From assembly GCF_050003625.1 (NCBI RefSeq), contig NC_134398.1:68146891-68210890 (forward strand): a stretch of DNA of 64,000 nucleotides, written 5' to 3'. Within the stretch, counting starts at the first letter, position 1. The number at the start of each line of letters is the position of its first letter. Origin of the DNA: Haematobia irritans (taxonomy: Eukaryota > Arthropoda > Insecta > Diptera > Muscidae). A model generated the notes under the pieces. It was not told where the DNA came from, did no database searches, and worked only from the letters and a program-made list of their open reading frames with translations. The position numbers were made by a program, and so were the translations under genes. Shown here in pieces: positions 1-10,797 of the stretch.

Positions 1-1434
1 TCTGTCCCTATCTTGTTTGCGATAATGGAAACGCGATTGGCTACAAATACTTTCCATTGACATGGCGGTTTCTGTAGCCACGCAAGTACAATGGTTGAAT
101 CGGTCCATTTGTAAAGTTCGGCATTGGGAATATTCATGAAAGGAATAATGGAATCGGCAGTCTCAGCCAAAAGGGTTGCTCCACAAAGCTCAAGTTTGGG
201 AATAGAAATCGTTTTCACTGGAGAGACACGGGATTTTGACGTTAACAAATTAACAATGATCAAATCATTATCTAAATGCACTCGGACATATATGGCTGTT
301 GCATATGCGTCCTCTGACGCATCACAAAATGCATGGAATTCTATTTGACAGGTTGGAGAATATGAGACCCACCGTGGCAACTGTATGCTATCGACCTTGG
401 AATAACTTTCTCGGAACTTCATCCAGTCACGTAGACAATCAGATGAAATACTTTCATCCCAATTCACGCCAGAGAGCCATACTTTGCGCATGAATATTTT
501 CGCCACAACCACAATGGGCGCTAACCACCCAGCTGGGTCGAATATCTTGGCGATATTCGCAAGAACCTGTCGCTTAGTATATTGAGTCCTTTGCGACAAC
601 ATATGTGTAGTGAATATAAAATGATCGGACTTTGCGTTCCATCGCACTCCTAATGTCTTCGTCTGACTACTATCATCGAAGCTTAGGAAATCTTCGGTCA
701 ATAAATTTTGTCTTGGCAAATCCCCTAGGATTTCGGAAGAATTGGATGTCCACTTCCGAAGTGGAAAACATCCGGAATGGAGTGCTGAGATCAGCTGTTG
801 TTTGGCAAGCAAAGCCGACTCTATGTCATGACTACCGGTGATTACATCGCCAACATACATTTCATTTTCAATGATTTGGCTGGCTAAAGGAAACTTGTCC
901 CTGGAATCAATGGCAAGTTGCAACAAAGTCCTAATGGCCAAGTATGGTGCTGCATTTACGCCAAAAGTCACCGTTTTTAATTCGAAGTCTTGAATTTGGT
1001 CGGAAGGGTCTGAACGAAAAACAATGCGCTGAAAGGGTGTGTGTTTTGGATTGACCCTTATTTGCCTGTACATTTTTTCGATGTCGGCACTAAAGACATA
1101 ACGATAAAAACGCCATCTCAATAAAAGAGTAGTTATGTCCCTTTGGAGAACAGGCCCAGGATAAAGTACATCGTTTAAGGACTTACCCGAGGAGCTAGGG
1201 TACGATGCATTAAATACCACTCTAACCTTAGTTGTGGTACTTTCTGGCTTCATAACACAATGGTGTGGAAGATAGTAGTGTTGAAAAAGTTCGTCTGTGG
1301 CTGGAGAAGGAACTCTTTCCATGTGAAAAAGCTCCAGATATTCTTTGATAACAGAGTCATATCGTACTTTTAATTCAGAATTCTTCAAAAGACGGTTTTC
1401 ATTTTTGAGAAATTGTGCATGGGCAATGTCTCTA
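1..1434 (-). CDS. pol: BEL/Pao 1 reverse transcriptase and RNase H, runs off window
   Basis: Open throughout its 478 codons and running off the window start. RT motifs are visible: KVRVVFNAS, FSADIEKMYRQI (motif A Asp present) and FGVNAAPYLAIRTL. The usual YVDD catalytic box reads YVGD (codons at 846-857), so the first Asp is replaced by Gly, which should abolish polymerase activity. Downstream are the FDPAGWLAPI linker and an RNase-H-like region (FHAFCDASEDAYA, ISIPKLELCGA, KWTDSTIVLAWL) typical of Pao elements. The segment starts at a MITE junction (1434). Confidence 0.9.
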
Positions 1435-2410
1435 CACGGATGAAAAAGACTGTTTTTCATATGTTTGGCTATAAACATTATATGTTTGGAACACAAATTT
1501 TTAAACACAATATTTTTGAGTGCAAGCATATAATGTTCATAAACTAGCATAACATGTTTGGGACATATATGTTAATATGTTAGAACATATTATGTTTGGG
1601 ACATAAAATGTTTGTAAATATAATATGCTTGGATGCAAACATATATTAATTTAGAAATAGCCTATAAACATATATGTGTTTAGTAGCTTGGAGCGCTATT
1701 TAACAGGGAGCGATATTGAATTAAGTTGGTGGTTGTTGCTTGTTATTACAAAATTAACATTTTATTTTTCCTTGGGCAATTGATCAGCTACTTCTTTGAT
1801 CCTTACAAACTGTGTGGTCCGCTGTTCGAATCCCCGTCCGGCAAAAGGTAAAATTAAAATAAAAAAAATCATACAATTGAATAATTTCTTCTACAATGTT
1901 TGTATTACAGAAAAAGGTGCTAAGAACTAAAAAATCTCGTGGAAGTGAGAAAGATGTGGGGGAATATACAATTGGGCAGAAACAAAATTTTGAGCATTCA
2001 GGTCGAAAACCTATGTTGTTAGCACCTATATTACCTGTTTATTTTCATAATTCATTATGATTGTAAATAAATAAATAAATAAATAAAATTTTGAGCACAA
2101 TATTGTTTGGGAGAATTTTTTTAAGCATATAATATTTTTGGGTGCAAAATGCTTCCAAACATATTATATGTTCACATAATAACATATTGTTTTTTGGAAG
2201 ACAACATTATTGAATTTGGATGCAAAAATACAAAATGTTTGGAACTTAGACTACCCAAACATATATTGTTTAGACCAATATGCTTTCAAACATATTATAT
2301 ATTGGAAGAGATCAAACATATAAATGTTTGGGCAATACCCAAAAATGTATATGCTTGAAGCAAAATATGTTTGGGAGTATATGTTACAGAAGCGATTTTT
2401 TGTGAGCGTG
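1435..2410 (+). mobile_element. TA-flanked MITE, copy 1 (976 bp)
   Basis: Begins CACGGATGAAAAAGAC and ends GCGATTTTTTGTGAGCGTG, with TA on both sides (1433-1434, 2411-2412). The short imperfect terminal inverted repeat (CACG) and TA target duplication point to the Tc1/mariner superfamily. Both ends are packed with ATATGTTTGG/CCAAACATAT motifs. The core holds a degenerate tRNA-like stretch (about 1795-1850, CTGTTCGAATCCCC box) and a TAAA microsatellite at 2065-2088. No transposase. Small ORFs inside are by-products. Confidence 0.85.
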
Positions 2411-2865
2411 TAGATTGCCCCAAAGAAATGGATTTGTCCAAAAACGACTCTTTAAATGGCAGTGATACTATATATCTACCATCACTATCTCGAATAGTGG
2501 TATCGGAAAACAATTTCTCACAATACTCATCAGAAGACGATGGAAGGGGCTCTTGCGGAATATTTCCCACCTCCCAAAAACGTTTAATCTGTTTCTCAAT
2601 ACTAGTTTCTGTGAAGTTCGATACTAAGGTGGAATAAGATGACATATTCGATTTGCATTGGACAGGCCCAGTGACAATCCACCCGAATATAGTCTCTTGG
2701 GCTATTAGGGAGCCGCAAATATTACGCTTCACATTGTCAAGTAAAATTCTATTAAAAACATCGGCTCCGATCAGAAGATCGATCCGAGAGCTTTCATAAA
2801 ATCTTGGATCGACCAGCTGGAAATTTGGAAAATTTTCCAGTATATCAGGCGAAATTGAGCTGCTA
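2411..2865 (-). CDS. BEL/Pao 1 protease-RT linker segment
   Basis: Continuation of the protease frame between two MITE insertions. It carries the conserved BEL/Pao linker with DLLIGADVF and TIFGWIVTGP, typical of the end of the protease region, followed by the RFWEVG region that precedes reverse transcriptase. The start coincides with the end of MITE copy 2 (2866) and the end with MITE copy 1 (2410). No stop codon occurs inside. Confidence 0.85.
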
Positions 2866-3859
2866 CACGGATGAAAAAGACTGTTTTTCATATGTTTGGC
2901 TATAAACATTATATGTTTGGAACACAAATTTTTAAACACAATATTTTTGAGTGCAAGCATATAATGTTCATAATCTAGCATAACATGTTTGGGACATATA
3001 TGTTAATATGTTAGAACATATTATGTTTGGGACATAAAATGTTTGTAAATATAATATGCTTGGATGCAAACATATATTAATTTAGAAATAGCCTATAAAC
3101 ATATATGTGTTTAGTAGCTTGGAGCGCTATTTAACAGGGAGCGATATTGAATTAAGTTGGTGGTGGTTGCTTGTTATTACAAAATTAACATTTTATTTTT
3201 CCTTGGGCAATTGATCAGCTACTTCTTTGATCCTTACAAACTGTGTGGTCCGCTGTTCGAATCCCCAAAAGGTAAAATTAAAATAATCCGGCAAAAAGTA
3301 AAATTAAAATAAAAAAATCATACAATTGAATAATTTCTTCTACAATGTTTGTATTACAGAAAACGGTGCTAAGAACTAAAAAATCTCGTGGAAGTGAGAA
3401 AGATGTGGAGGAATATACAATTGGGCAGAAACAAAATTTTGAGCATTCAGGTCGAAAACCTATGTTGTTAGCACCTATATTACCTGTTTATTTTCATAAT
3501 TCATTATGATTGTAAATATATAAATAAATAAATAAAATTTTGAGCACAATATTGTTTGGGAGAATTTTTTTAAGCATATAATATTTTTGGGTGCAAAATG
3601 CTTCCAAACATATTATATGTTCACATAATAACATATTGTTTTTTGGAAGACAACATTATTGAATTTGGATGCAAAAATACAAAATGTTTGGAACTTAGAC
3701 TACCCAAACATATATTGTTTAGACCAATATGCTTTCAAACATATTATATATTGGAAGAGATCAAACATATAAATGTTTGGTCAATAGCCAAAAATGTATA
3801 TGCTTGAAGCAAAATATGTTTGAGAGTATATGTTACAGAAGCGATTTTTTGTGAGCGTG
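2866..3859 (+). mobile_element. TA-flanked MITE, copy 2 (994 bp)
   Basis: Near-identical to copy 1 and in the same orientation, 455 bp away in the same BEL ORF; TA flanks at 2864-2865 and 3860-3861. It differs from copy 1 by scattered substitutions and a short internal duplication of the GGTAAAATTAAAAT segment near 3270-3310, so it is not simply a duplicated copy of the first. Confidence 0.85.
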
Positions 3860-4229
3860 TAGGTAGATTTCTGGATAACCCAGGAACTACCAACGCTTTA
3901 ATTCCCAACTCTAGGTTGGAATCGAATCTTGGGCTAATGGAACACGAAGCAAGTTTTCGGGCGTTGGCAGAAGTGACCCCATTTAAACCCGAAATTTCAG
4001 CCTCGATTGGTTGAAAGGGTAGCTTGAGGAGGTCAAAAACCCTTTGCGAAATAAATGTCCCTTGAGAGCCAGAATCTATCAAGGCTCGAACGAGGTATTC
4101 TAGCCCTAAGTATTTGATCTTTACCACAGCTGTGCCCAAGAGAATATTTTGCGCATGTGCAGCGAAGCACGATTGTACATTACGTGCAGAGGTAGATGGC
4201 TGAGGTGTTAATTCAGCCAAATGATTCGA
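3860..4229 (-). CDS. BEL/Pao 1 aspartic protease segment, interrupted
   Basis: Directly downstream of the gag stop and in the same frame. It contains the retropepsin-type active-site motif ALIDSGSQGTF (catalytic Asp codon about 4074-4076), the DUF1758-like arrangement of BEL/Pao elements. The protein would cut the element's own polyprotein. The frame is broken at 3860 by a MITE and resumes at 2865 in the same frame. Translation past 3860 runs into MITE sequence and is not real protein. Confidence 0.85.
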
Positions 4230-5606
4230 TTATATTTGGATGTGGGACTGTGTGGACTGTAATGTGCTAGGAGGATGAACCAGATCATTTTGCGTGGTAC
4301 TATCACCTCTGTGTAAAAGAGAATGGTGCCTCTTGCGACAAAAGCGGCAGCTATAGGAACTATTGCACTTTTTAATAGAATGACCACGAGAAAAACAATT
4401 TATACACAGGTTAAGGCTTCGGATGCAAGTAAATCTCTCGTCAACAGACATTCCAAGAAACTTTGGACACTTTCTTATTGGATGGAGATCATTCGGACAC
4501 AAATTGCAAGTAATGTTAGTAGGAGAGGCGGAAGAGACTTTAGCATGGTTGCTATTAATTCTCTTGGATATGGAGGAGTTGGGGTTTCTCGAAGTAGGGT
4601 GTGACAGCGTAGATTTCTTCATATTATGTTGGTGGTTAATTTCTGTAACCGTCTCTAATGTTTGAAACCTACTGGACAAAAATTCATTTAGAGCCGACCA
4701 TTTTGGAATGTCTTTTTTGTTTTGAACCGATTGTTCCCATAATGACAGAGTGGTTCGAGGGAGCTTTGTGGAGCAAATATAGATGAATATCGCGTCCCAA
4801 CTCGATATATCTACGTCATACAATTTCAAGGAGGAAATGCATGAATTCATGTCACGCTGAAGGCATTTTATCTCCTCGCTTGATTCGGAACCCACTGGTA
4901 ACAGATTAAAGAGAATACGCAATTGACTGTGTACCAGTAAACGCTTATTTTCGAATCTTTCCTCTAGGTTTCTCCAGGCGATATCAAAACCACTATTCGT
5001 CAAAGGACACTTGTTGACAATATCAAAAGCTTCTCCTTGCGTTTTATTACGCAAATGAAATAATTTTTGAACTTTCGAGAGGCTTGAATTCTGAACATAG
5101 ATGGCTGAGAACATGTCTCTGAAAGATGGCCAAGATTGATAATCGCCTTTAAAGGACTCGGTATCACAAGGCGGCAAATGAAAATTGTTACGTGGAGATG
5201 TAGGCTGTGAGGAAGTTTCAGCTATCGATCGGGTGTGAATGTCCGAACTTAATCTGGCGACCAGTCTAACGTACGTCTCATAAGAGGCGTGAAAACGAGC
5301 ATTGATGCTATCAAGTTCTGAGCCCTCTTCCTCAGAATCTGAGCTTGTGTCCTTATCTTTGGTTTCGCGCGTTTTCCGAGCCTGACTGGCATTTGAAGTT
5401 CTGTCTAGTTCGTCGATACATTTCTCATATAAAGACTTGATCGTAGTCCATGTGGCTTTTAGTTCATCCCTATGAACCTCAAGGGCAAAGATACTCGAGT
5501 CGGCTATGACTTGATCAGTCAGTTCTTGCTCGAAATTAACCAACTTATCGTTGGACCGAATAAATCTTTCTAAAGCAGTCATTGTCAACAAAAAGAGAAT
5601 TTCCAA
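4230..5606 (-). CDS. gag: BEL/Pao 1 gag-like polyprotein part
   Basis: 458 codons. The N-terminal part is helical and charged, with an acidic serine-rich linker near residues 75-90 (DSEEEGSELD). The middle (about residues 145-310) is the DUF1759-type gag region of BEL/Pao elements, starting near LPPCDTESFKGDYQSW. The C-terminal part carries a Cys/His zinc-knuckle cluster (CINCFSRGHSIKKC and CRFCRKRHH) expected to bind element RNA. The frame ends at a TAA at 4230-4232, but the protease continues in the same frame straight after it. BEL elements usually have one gag-pol ORF, so this is either an inactivating stop or a read-through site; inactivation is more likely given the other damage. The start may be the first ATG (5606) or the later ATG before ALERF. 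Confidence 0.88.
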   Translation of the reverse strand: MEILFLLTMTALERFIRSNDKLVNFEQELTDQVIADSSIFALEVHRDELKATWTTIKSLYEKCIDELDRTSNASQARKTRETKDKDTSSDSEEEGSELDSINARFHASYETYVRLVARLSSDIHTRSIAETSSQPTSPRNNFHLPPCDTESFKGDYQSWPSFRDMFSAIYVQNSSLSKVQKLFHLRNKTQGEAFDIVNKCPLTNSGFDIAWRNLEERFENKRLLVHSQLRILFNLLPVGSESSEEIKCLQRDMNSCISSLKLYDVDISSWDAIFIYICSTKLPRTTLSLWEQSVQNKKDIPKWSALNEFLSSRFQTLETVTEINHQHNMKKSTLSHPTSRNPNSSISKRINSNHAKVSSASPTNITCNLCPNDLHPIRKCPKFLGMSVDERFTCIRSLNLCINCFSRGHSIKKCNSSYSCRFCRKRHHSLLHRGDSTTQNDLVHPPSTLQSTQSHIQI

Positions 5607-7725
5607 GTTGGAAAACGAAAATGAATTCAGAAATTAATCGTACCCACTAAACTTTGGGAAATGACAAATGCGCTTTTTGATAGAAATGTTCAAATATTGC
5701 GTGGTTATAGCCTCAAAGAAAAACAAAATTACGTGGAGGATAATGTAAAAACAAAATTATGTATTGCGTTTCCTTTCGTTAATTGTAGGGTGAGTTCTAA
5801 TTCATATATGCCTTATGAATGACCCCTCAGGATACCAATGTATATGAGATACCAATGTATACAGAAATATCAATCCTTCGAAATATTGGCAAGTTAAGGG
5901 TAAAAATATATGAGAAATTCGGTAAACTAATAAAATAATAAATTGGACTACTATTAACAACAAAGAGTTTGTAAACTTTTGTCTGCCAGTGTTGCACTAC
6001 GAACTTAAGAACAGAGTGTTGATACACAGAGTTTTTTGTTTTGTTTAAAACTTGAATGCTCAATAAAAGCTTGAACGCTTAATGAGAATGGGTAAAAAAG
6101 ATGATTTTTTTTTTTTCACTTCAGGAATTATGTTTGCAAGTTTTGTAAAATGTGATTTATTTAATATAATTTTCTTGCATCGGTTAACAACGAGTAAAAT
6201 GAACGAGCAGGAACGGTGGAATTGGAATCTATTGCTGAACCGAAAGTAGAAAAAGAAAAATTGAAAGAGAGAAGCATCCATTCTTCTTCTACGGCAAAAA
6301 ATGTATAAAATTTACGAAATGTCGCTAAAAATTTGAATCTACGGTTATTATAATTTTTTGTTTTTGGTTTTTTTTTTTTTTTTTTTTTTAAACCAAGATT
6401 CTGCAAAATTTTACTTCATGCATTACTGTGGTTGTACTTTCAATATTTTCTATCGCAATAGAAATTAACTCGCCGATGAATATTTCACCGAGTTCGTATA
6501 ATAATAGGTTTACAAAAAGGTATCATGGGAAAGAGAAAATTGGAATGTTAGTTTCTCTCTGGAAGATATTGTTATATTGGAATTATCACACTTATTTACA
6601 GATCTTCTTTGGTAAATTTGTTGCTCAGGCGAATTTAAGAAAAAAAAATATAATCAAAGAATAGAAATGTAAAAAGTACATACCAACAAATGCTCGGACA
6701 AGATGAAATAAGAAAAATAACGGATAATCCACAATATGCAAATTCGTAGAAGTACATATATGTGTACTCATGAATTTCACCAAGTATTACGTAAAAAATA
6801 TAATTACGTACATAATACGTGTCTCCGACACCTTTAGGTTATGTGCCAAACTTTTATTTTAGATTTTGTTGTAGATGAACATATCACACTTTCTCTACCC
6901 TTTCTTTCTCTAAAGAAATAAATTTCGTAATCTTCACATGAACATATAAAATCTGACACTCTACCAAAAATCCGAAATAAATCGGTACCACTTTTCAGCA
7001 CTAGGTCGAGACGAACACAATTAGAAATTACTCGAAAATAATATACTTTTAGTCGAAATTTTTAATTTTATTTCTGCACTAACTTCGCTCTTTTTACGTT
7101 GCAAACGGACTGGCAGAATGGACAAACGAGTTTCTTAATTCGTGTTTAATTAGTCTCTCCGGTCACACGCACTAGTTCTGTCAATTGATTGATTTAGACT
7201 AACCTTGTTTTGAACGAATACATACCATAAACCAAAATGGAATGCAAACCTGGAATAACCTGGAAACGGAGATGATCCAAGAATGAAGTATCAGGAGTGG
7301 ATGATTCCTTTACCAGAATTAGTATTGCTCTTCGACTCTCAGGATCCGGTTCGAAGGACCAAAAAATGATTAGCTGAGGAATCTTCCTGAATGGCACCAG
7401 TAGGGAATAGGAATTTATATGCCAAAATGAAATATCACCTCGTAGCTCGAAATTTATTCCTCGGGAAAAAACAACAAAAGACCAAAGGAAAAGGTTTGCA
7501 GATGTAACGAGACCAACCGGAGAAAATAAATATTACCAAAGTGAACTCTTTCGTTGTTGAAAAGCAAGTGGGCATTTATTTGGTTCTTTACTTATCACCT
7601 AATATCAATATCGTAATAAATTGAGTAGAATTCATGGCTTAACGAAAAAACTAAAAACGACATCTGTATTTCAAAGATATTATATCTTAGTATAAATTTT
7701 GTAGGGATGTCGGTTTAAACAGTGT
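5607..7725. other. AT-rich stretch; expected to include the BEL/Pao 1 5' leader and LTR
   Basis: By position the minus-strand BEL element's leader and 5' LTR should start here, but no second LTR is in the window to set limits. A TTTGGTCCTTCGAACCGGAT-like phrase on the minus strand near 7340-7365 resembles one I recall from insect BEL/Pao leaders; unconfirmed. The short ORFs here (60-81 codons) show no recognisable domain, and homopolymer runs near 6107 and 6370 suggest old insertions. I see no gene. Confidence 0.4.
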
Positions 7726-7729
7726 AATT

Positions 7730-7860
7730 TCAAAGTTACACATTTCATTCAAGTAATATTTTATTCGGAGCGGAGCGGTTTTTCATTTGGAAACCGCTCC
7801 GCTCCGGCAAAAAAAGGGCTTGCTCCGCTCCGCTCCGGATACCTGGTCTTACTCACTGCC
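7730..7860 (-). mobile_element. hAT end fragment, CGGAGCGG-rich
   Basis: Contains CGGAGCGGAGCGG and its complement CCGCTCCGCTCCGG as a hairpin, ending CCGGATACCTGG. The adjoining TTCATTCAAGTAATATTTTATTC is the reverse complement of sequence just inside the hAT element at 38739, so this is one end of the same family in the other orientation. No partner end found. Confidence 0.65.
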
Positions 7861-8023
7861 ACCGACATTTTGTGGGTAAGATTGCAATACGAAAAAAAGC
7901 CACCGGTTGCAGTTCTCTGATGCGCACTACGAAACGGTAAGGTCCAACAACAACAACAATAATATAAAAATCAAAAAGTCTCGTCGAAACCCAAATATAT
8001 CGATATTAAAATAATATAATATG

Positions 8024-8395
8024 TTCATTCGTTTTGTTTGTTATTGTCGGCTTCTCTTCAATCGTTATTGTTTTTTTTTTTTTTTTTTTTTGTTTTTTTT
8101 TTTTATCTCAGCTTAAAGCCATGCATTGACTAAACTACAAGTGTAGCTTAACCAACAGAGGAAAAGTATGCTTGTCAAATTTATTTGGACAAAGCCCTAT
8201 AGACTGCAAGATGGTTGGATGTACAGCTGTTTCGGAATCACCACATTCCTCATCAGCATCCTCTACTTGCAGCAAAACTATCAACCAATTATCAGAATAA
8301 ATTCGGGTAATTCACTCAACCCAACGTGAACTACACTTGAACCTCCCGAAAAAGGGTTTGATAGTCGGCTACTGCCTAAACAAATTTGCCAGCAT
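8024..8395 (-). repeat. poly-T-headed dispersed repeat, unit 1
   Basis: Starts TTCATTCGTTTTGTTTG, has a T run broken by one G at about 8070-8104, then a unique ~290 bp body ending TTTGCCAGCAT. Read on the minus strand the body precedes an A run, like the 3' end of a retroposed element. Nearly identical to unit 2; separated by about 80 bp. Confidence 0.75.
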
Positions 8396-8475
8396 ATCTC
8401 TTTTCCTTTGCCAAACTCAAATCATCGATTTGTATGTATTTGGCTGGGTTTGTTTTTGAGCGTGCTTCCTCTATC

Positions 8476-8832
8476 TTCATTCGTTTTGTTTGTTATTGTT
8501 GGCTTCTCTTCAATCGTTATTGTTTTTTTTTTTTTTTTTTGATCTCAGCTTAAAGCCATGCATTGACTAAACTACAAGTGTAGCTTAACCAACAGAGGAA
8601 AAGTATGCTTGTCAAATTTATTTGGGCAAAGCCCTATAGACTGCAAGATGGTTGGATGTACAGCTGTTTCGGAATTACCACATTCCTCATCAGCATCCTC
8701 TACTTGCAGCAAAACTATCAACCAATTATCAGAATAAATTCGGGTAATTCACTCAACCCAACGTGAACTACACTTGAACCTCCCGAAAAAGGGTTTGATA
8801 GTCGGCTACTGCCTAAACAAATTTGCCAGCAT
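8476..8832 (-). repeat. poly-T-headed dispersed repeat, unit 2
   Basis: Same sequence as unit 1 with a few substitutions and a shorter T run. It ends exactly where the SINE at 8833 begins, so the SINE inserted at or truncated this copy. The pair is either a local segmental duplication or two insertions. Confidence 0.75.
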
Positions 8833-9111
8833 AGTGCAATGGTTAGCATGCCCGCCTTGCATACACAATGTCGTGGGTTTCATTCCTGCTTCGATTGAAC
8901 ACTAAAAAGTTTTTCAGCGGTGGATTATCCCACCTCAGTAATGCTGGTGACATTTCTGAGGGTTTCAAAGCTTCTCTAAGTGGTTTCACTGCTATGTGGA
9001 GCGCCGTTCTGACTTGCCTATAAAAAGAAAGGTCGCTTATCATTGAGCTTAACATGGAATCGGGCAGCACTCAGTGGAGAGGAGTTCAGCAATGTGAAGT
9101 CCTCTCCAATG
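8833..9111 (+). mobile_element. tRNA-derived SINE, copy 1 (lacks 3' tail)
   Basis: Head has A-box-like GTGCAATGGTTAGCATGCC and a mutated B-box (GGGTTTCATTCC), followed by the body AGTTTTTCAGCGGTGGATTA shared with the SINE at 22562. Ends near CAGCAATGTGAAGTCCTC without the LINE-derived tail, so it is 3' truncated. Pol III transcription is doubtful with this B-box. Confidence 0.75.
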
Positions 9112-9552
9112 GAATTTTAGCCCCCCCCCAGAATTTGAAAAGCTATTTACGATTTTCCATTGTTTTTATAAAAATTATAAACAAGTGTATACAACCGCAC
9201 AAAGTTCCGCTAAAGACTTTCATGCACAATCGAATTACTCGGGTTGTGGTAGCTTTTGCCGATGGCAATATATAGTTTTAGTTTCTTTATTATAAGTGAA
9301 TGTTTGAAGTTTGATATTTATGAAATAAAGCTGTGGTTGAATTTATGATTTAAGTTCCTAAATGTATGTTTAGTTTAATAACTAAAGCTCCTGTATTATT
9401 TTATTTAGTCTGGTTTAGTCAATTTAATTAAAAAATAATTGATATTAAAACTATTCTTTTATAAATGAATATCTTGATAATGCTGAAAATTTTGTTTTTG
9501 TGTCCGGAAGTGGTGCAAAATTGGCGGAGAAGCGATAAATGTAATATTAACT
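9112..9552. other. AT-rich stretch with a short Helentron-like family 2 remnant
   Basis: Holds an eight-C run near 9121-9129 and, at about 9225-9272, a fragment (CAATCGAATTACTCGGGTTG, TTGCCGATGGCAA) matching the start of the element at 42213. No gene visible. Confidence 0.45.
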
Positions 9553-10197
9553 TGTCATAGGACATATGTCCATCGTTTCAACAGCCGTTGCAATGAATGT
9601 GCATCACTTCTTACACTTGTCTTTACTTTAAAAAATTTGGTATTGATTCCGAGCCGAAGAAGCGGAGAATACAAGTAAGGATACTTTTAAGACACAATTC
9701 TCTTTTAAAATCGGGTTTTGTGTACTTGCTTCTAGGAAGTAAATTTTAATTTTTCGCTTTTTCAGCTTTTTTCTTCATATGGTATCAAAGTCCTTTAAAA
9801 ACAAGTTAACGACGACTATATTTTCCAAATTAAGACTCGACTTCTAGTAGAAATTATGCTGTGTTTCAAGTAAAAAAGTCTTTAAAATAAAGTAGTCAAG
9901 ATGCAAAAAGACAACAAATTTAAAGACAATTTCATTAAATTTAAAGATTTTTTCTAAATTATTAAAGTCAAGTTGACCTTAGCCCAAACATTTTTTCTTT
10001 CATGTTATGATATCCATTTTTAAATCAAATTACTTAATTATAAGGATAATACGACTTCATTGAAAAGTTTATCGACCTTTGCTCAATGAAAAAAACTTTA
10101 TACTAGAGAAATGCGTCTTCTATGCTAAATAAAATTTGCATTCGTATTTTAAAGACATGAAATCTTTGACCTCACGACAATATTTTTTTCAGTGTAA
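9553..10197 (-). mobile_element. Old MITE with TACACTGAAAAAAATATTG end, copy 1
   Basis: Right end reads CAATATTTTTTTCAGTGTA, and the body matches, in inverse orientation and with many small differences, the segment at 39187-39800. No coding sequence. The CACTGAAAAAAA-type terminus is common in dipteran MITEs; the left end is not clearly definable. Confidence 0.6.
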
Positions 10198-10494
10198 GGT
10201 GCGATCCGAATTCAGTGTATTGAATGTGAATTGAAAACTTTTATGATATTTTCCCAAATAAATAATTTTTATATTTTTATGTTTTTATGATTTAATGCAT
10301 TCTAACGCTTGTTTGAAACGTTCTCCCTCGAATATTTTCAAAAATTATCGATTTTTCTATAATGGATTTAGCATTTTTGTGGCAAAATTTGAATGATTTG
10401 TACCATTTTATTTATTCTTACTCTTTTCTTAAACTATTTGAGAAAAAGGAAACAAAAAATTACCCATTAAAATATGAAAAAAAAAAATTAAAGT

Positions 10495-10772
10495 AAAAAA
10501 CTTCCTGTGTAGTTAAATAATTAACTTATTTGTGAAGATATTTTCGGAAGTGCTTTTAAGGTTATGCCTTTAGAACAACTCCCAATTTTTTGCTGGAAAA
10601 AGTGTGGAACTACTTTTAGTTGGTTTATTATAAATTAATTGTCTAGTTATTTTGATGTCTCATTTTTTATTCATTTTTATGAAATAAAACATTAATTGAA
10701 CCTATAAGTTCAGTCTATAAATTCTTAGCTAGGGGGGCTTAGCCCCCCCTAGGAAAATTGTCTAGCTACGCT
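10495..10772 (+). repeat. Dispersed AT-rich repeat with GGGGGGCTTAGCCCCCC end
   Basis: This ~280 bp segment (TAAATTAATTGTCTAGTTAT, AAACATTAATTGAACCTATA) is present in inverse orientation at 26462-26740. Its right end carries a C/G palindrome. Non-coding, class unknown. Confidence 0.6.
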
Positions 10773-10797
10773 AATGGCTGCCACCTAACCTAACCTA
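10773..10797 (+). repeat. Isolated LINE/SINE 3' tail (CCTAA repeat)
   Basis: TGGCTGCCACCTAACCTAACC is the last ~20 bp of the LOA-type LINE and of the SINE, with nothing upstream, so it appears to be an extremely 5'-truncated insertion. Confidence 0.6.

Larger units (their letters stand above)
1..5606 (-). mobile_element. BEL/Pao LTR retrotransposon 1, partial
   Basis: Minus-strand element in the order gag, protease, RT, RNase H; integrase and the 3' LTR lie beyond the window start. Coding sequence occupies 5606-3860, 2865-2411 and 1434-1, separated by two MITE copies. Seen: excising each MITE with one copy of its TA flank continues the same reading frame. Also seen: an in-frame TAA at 4230-4232 between gag and protease, and a substituted RT active site at 846-857. 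Without the second LTR I could not set the 5' LTR limits; they should lie on the plus side of 5606. Confidence 0.9.

Noticed and set aside
2295..2410. C-terminal extension of the BEL/Pao 1 linker ORF past 2411
   Set aside because: It is the MITE read through; the real frame resumes at 1434.
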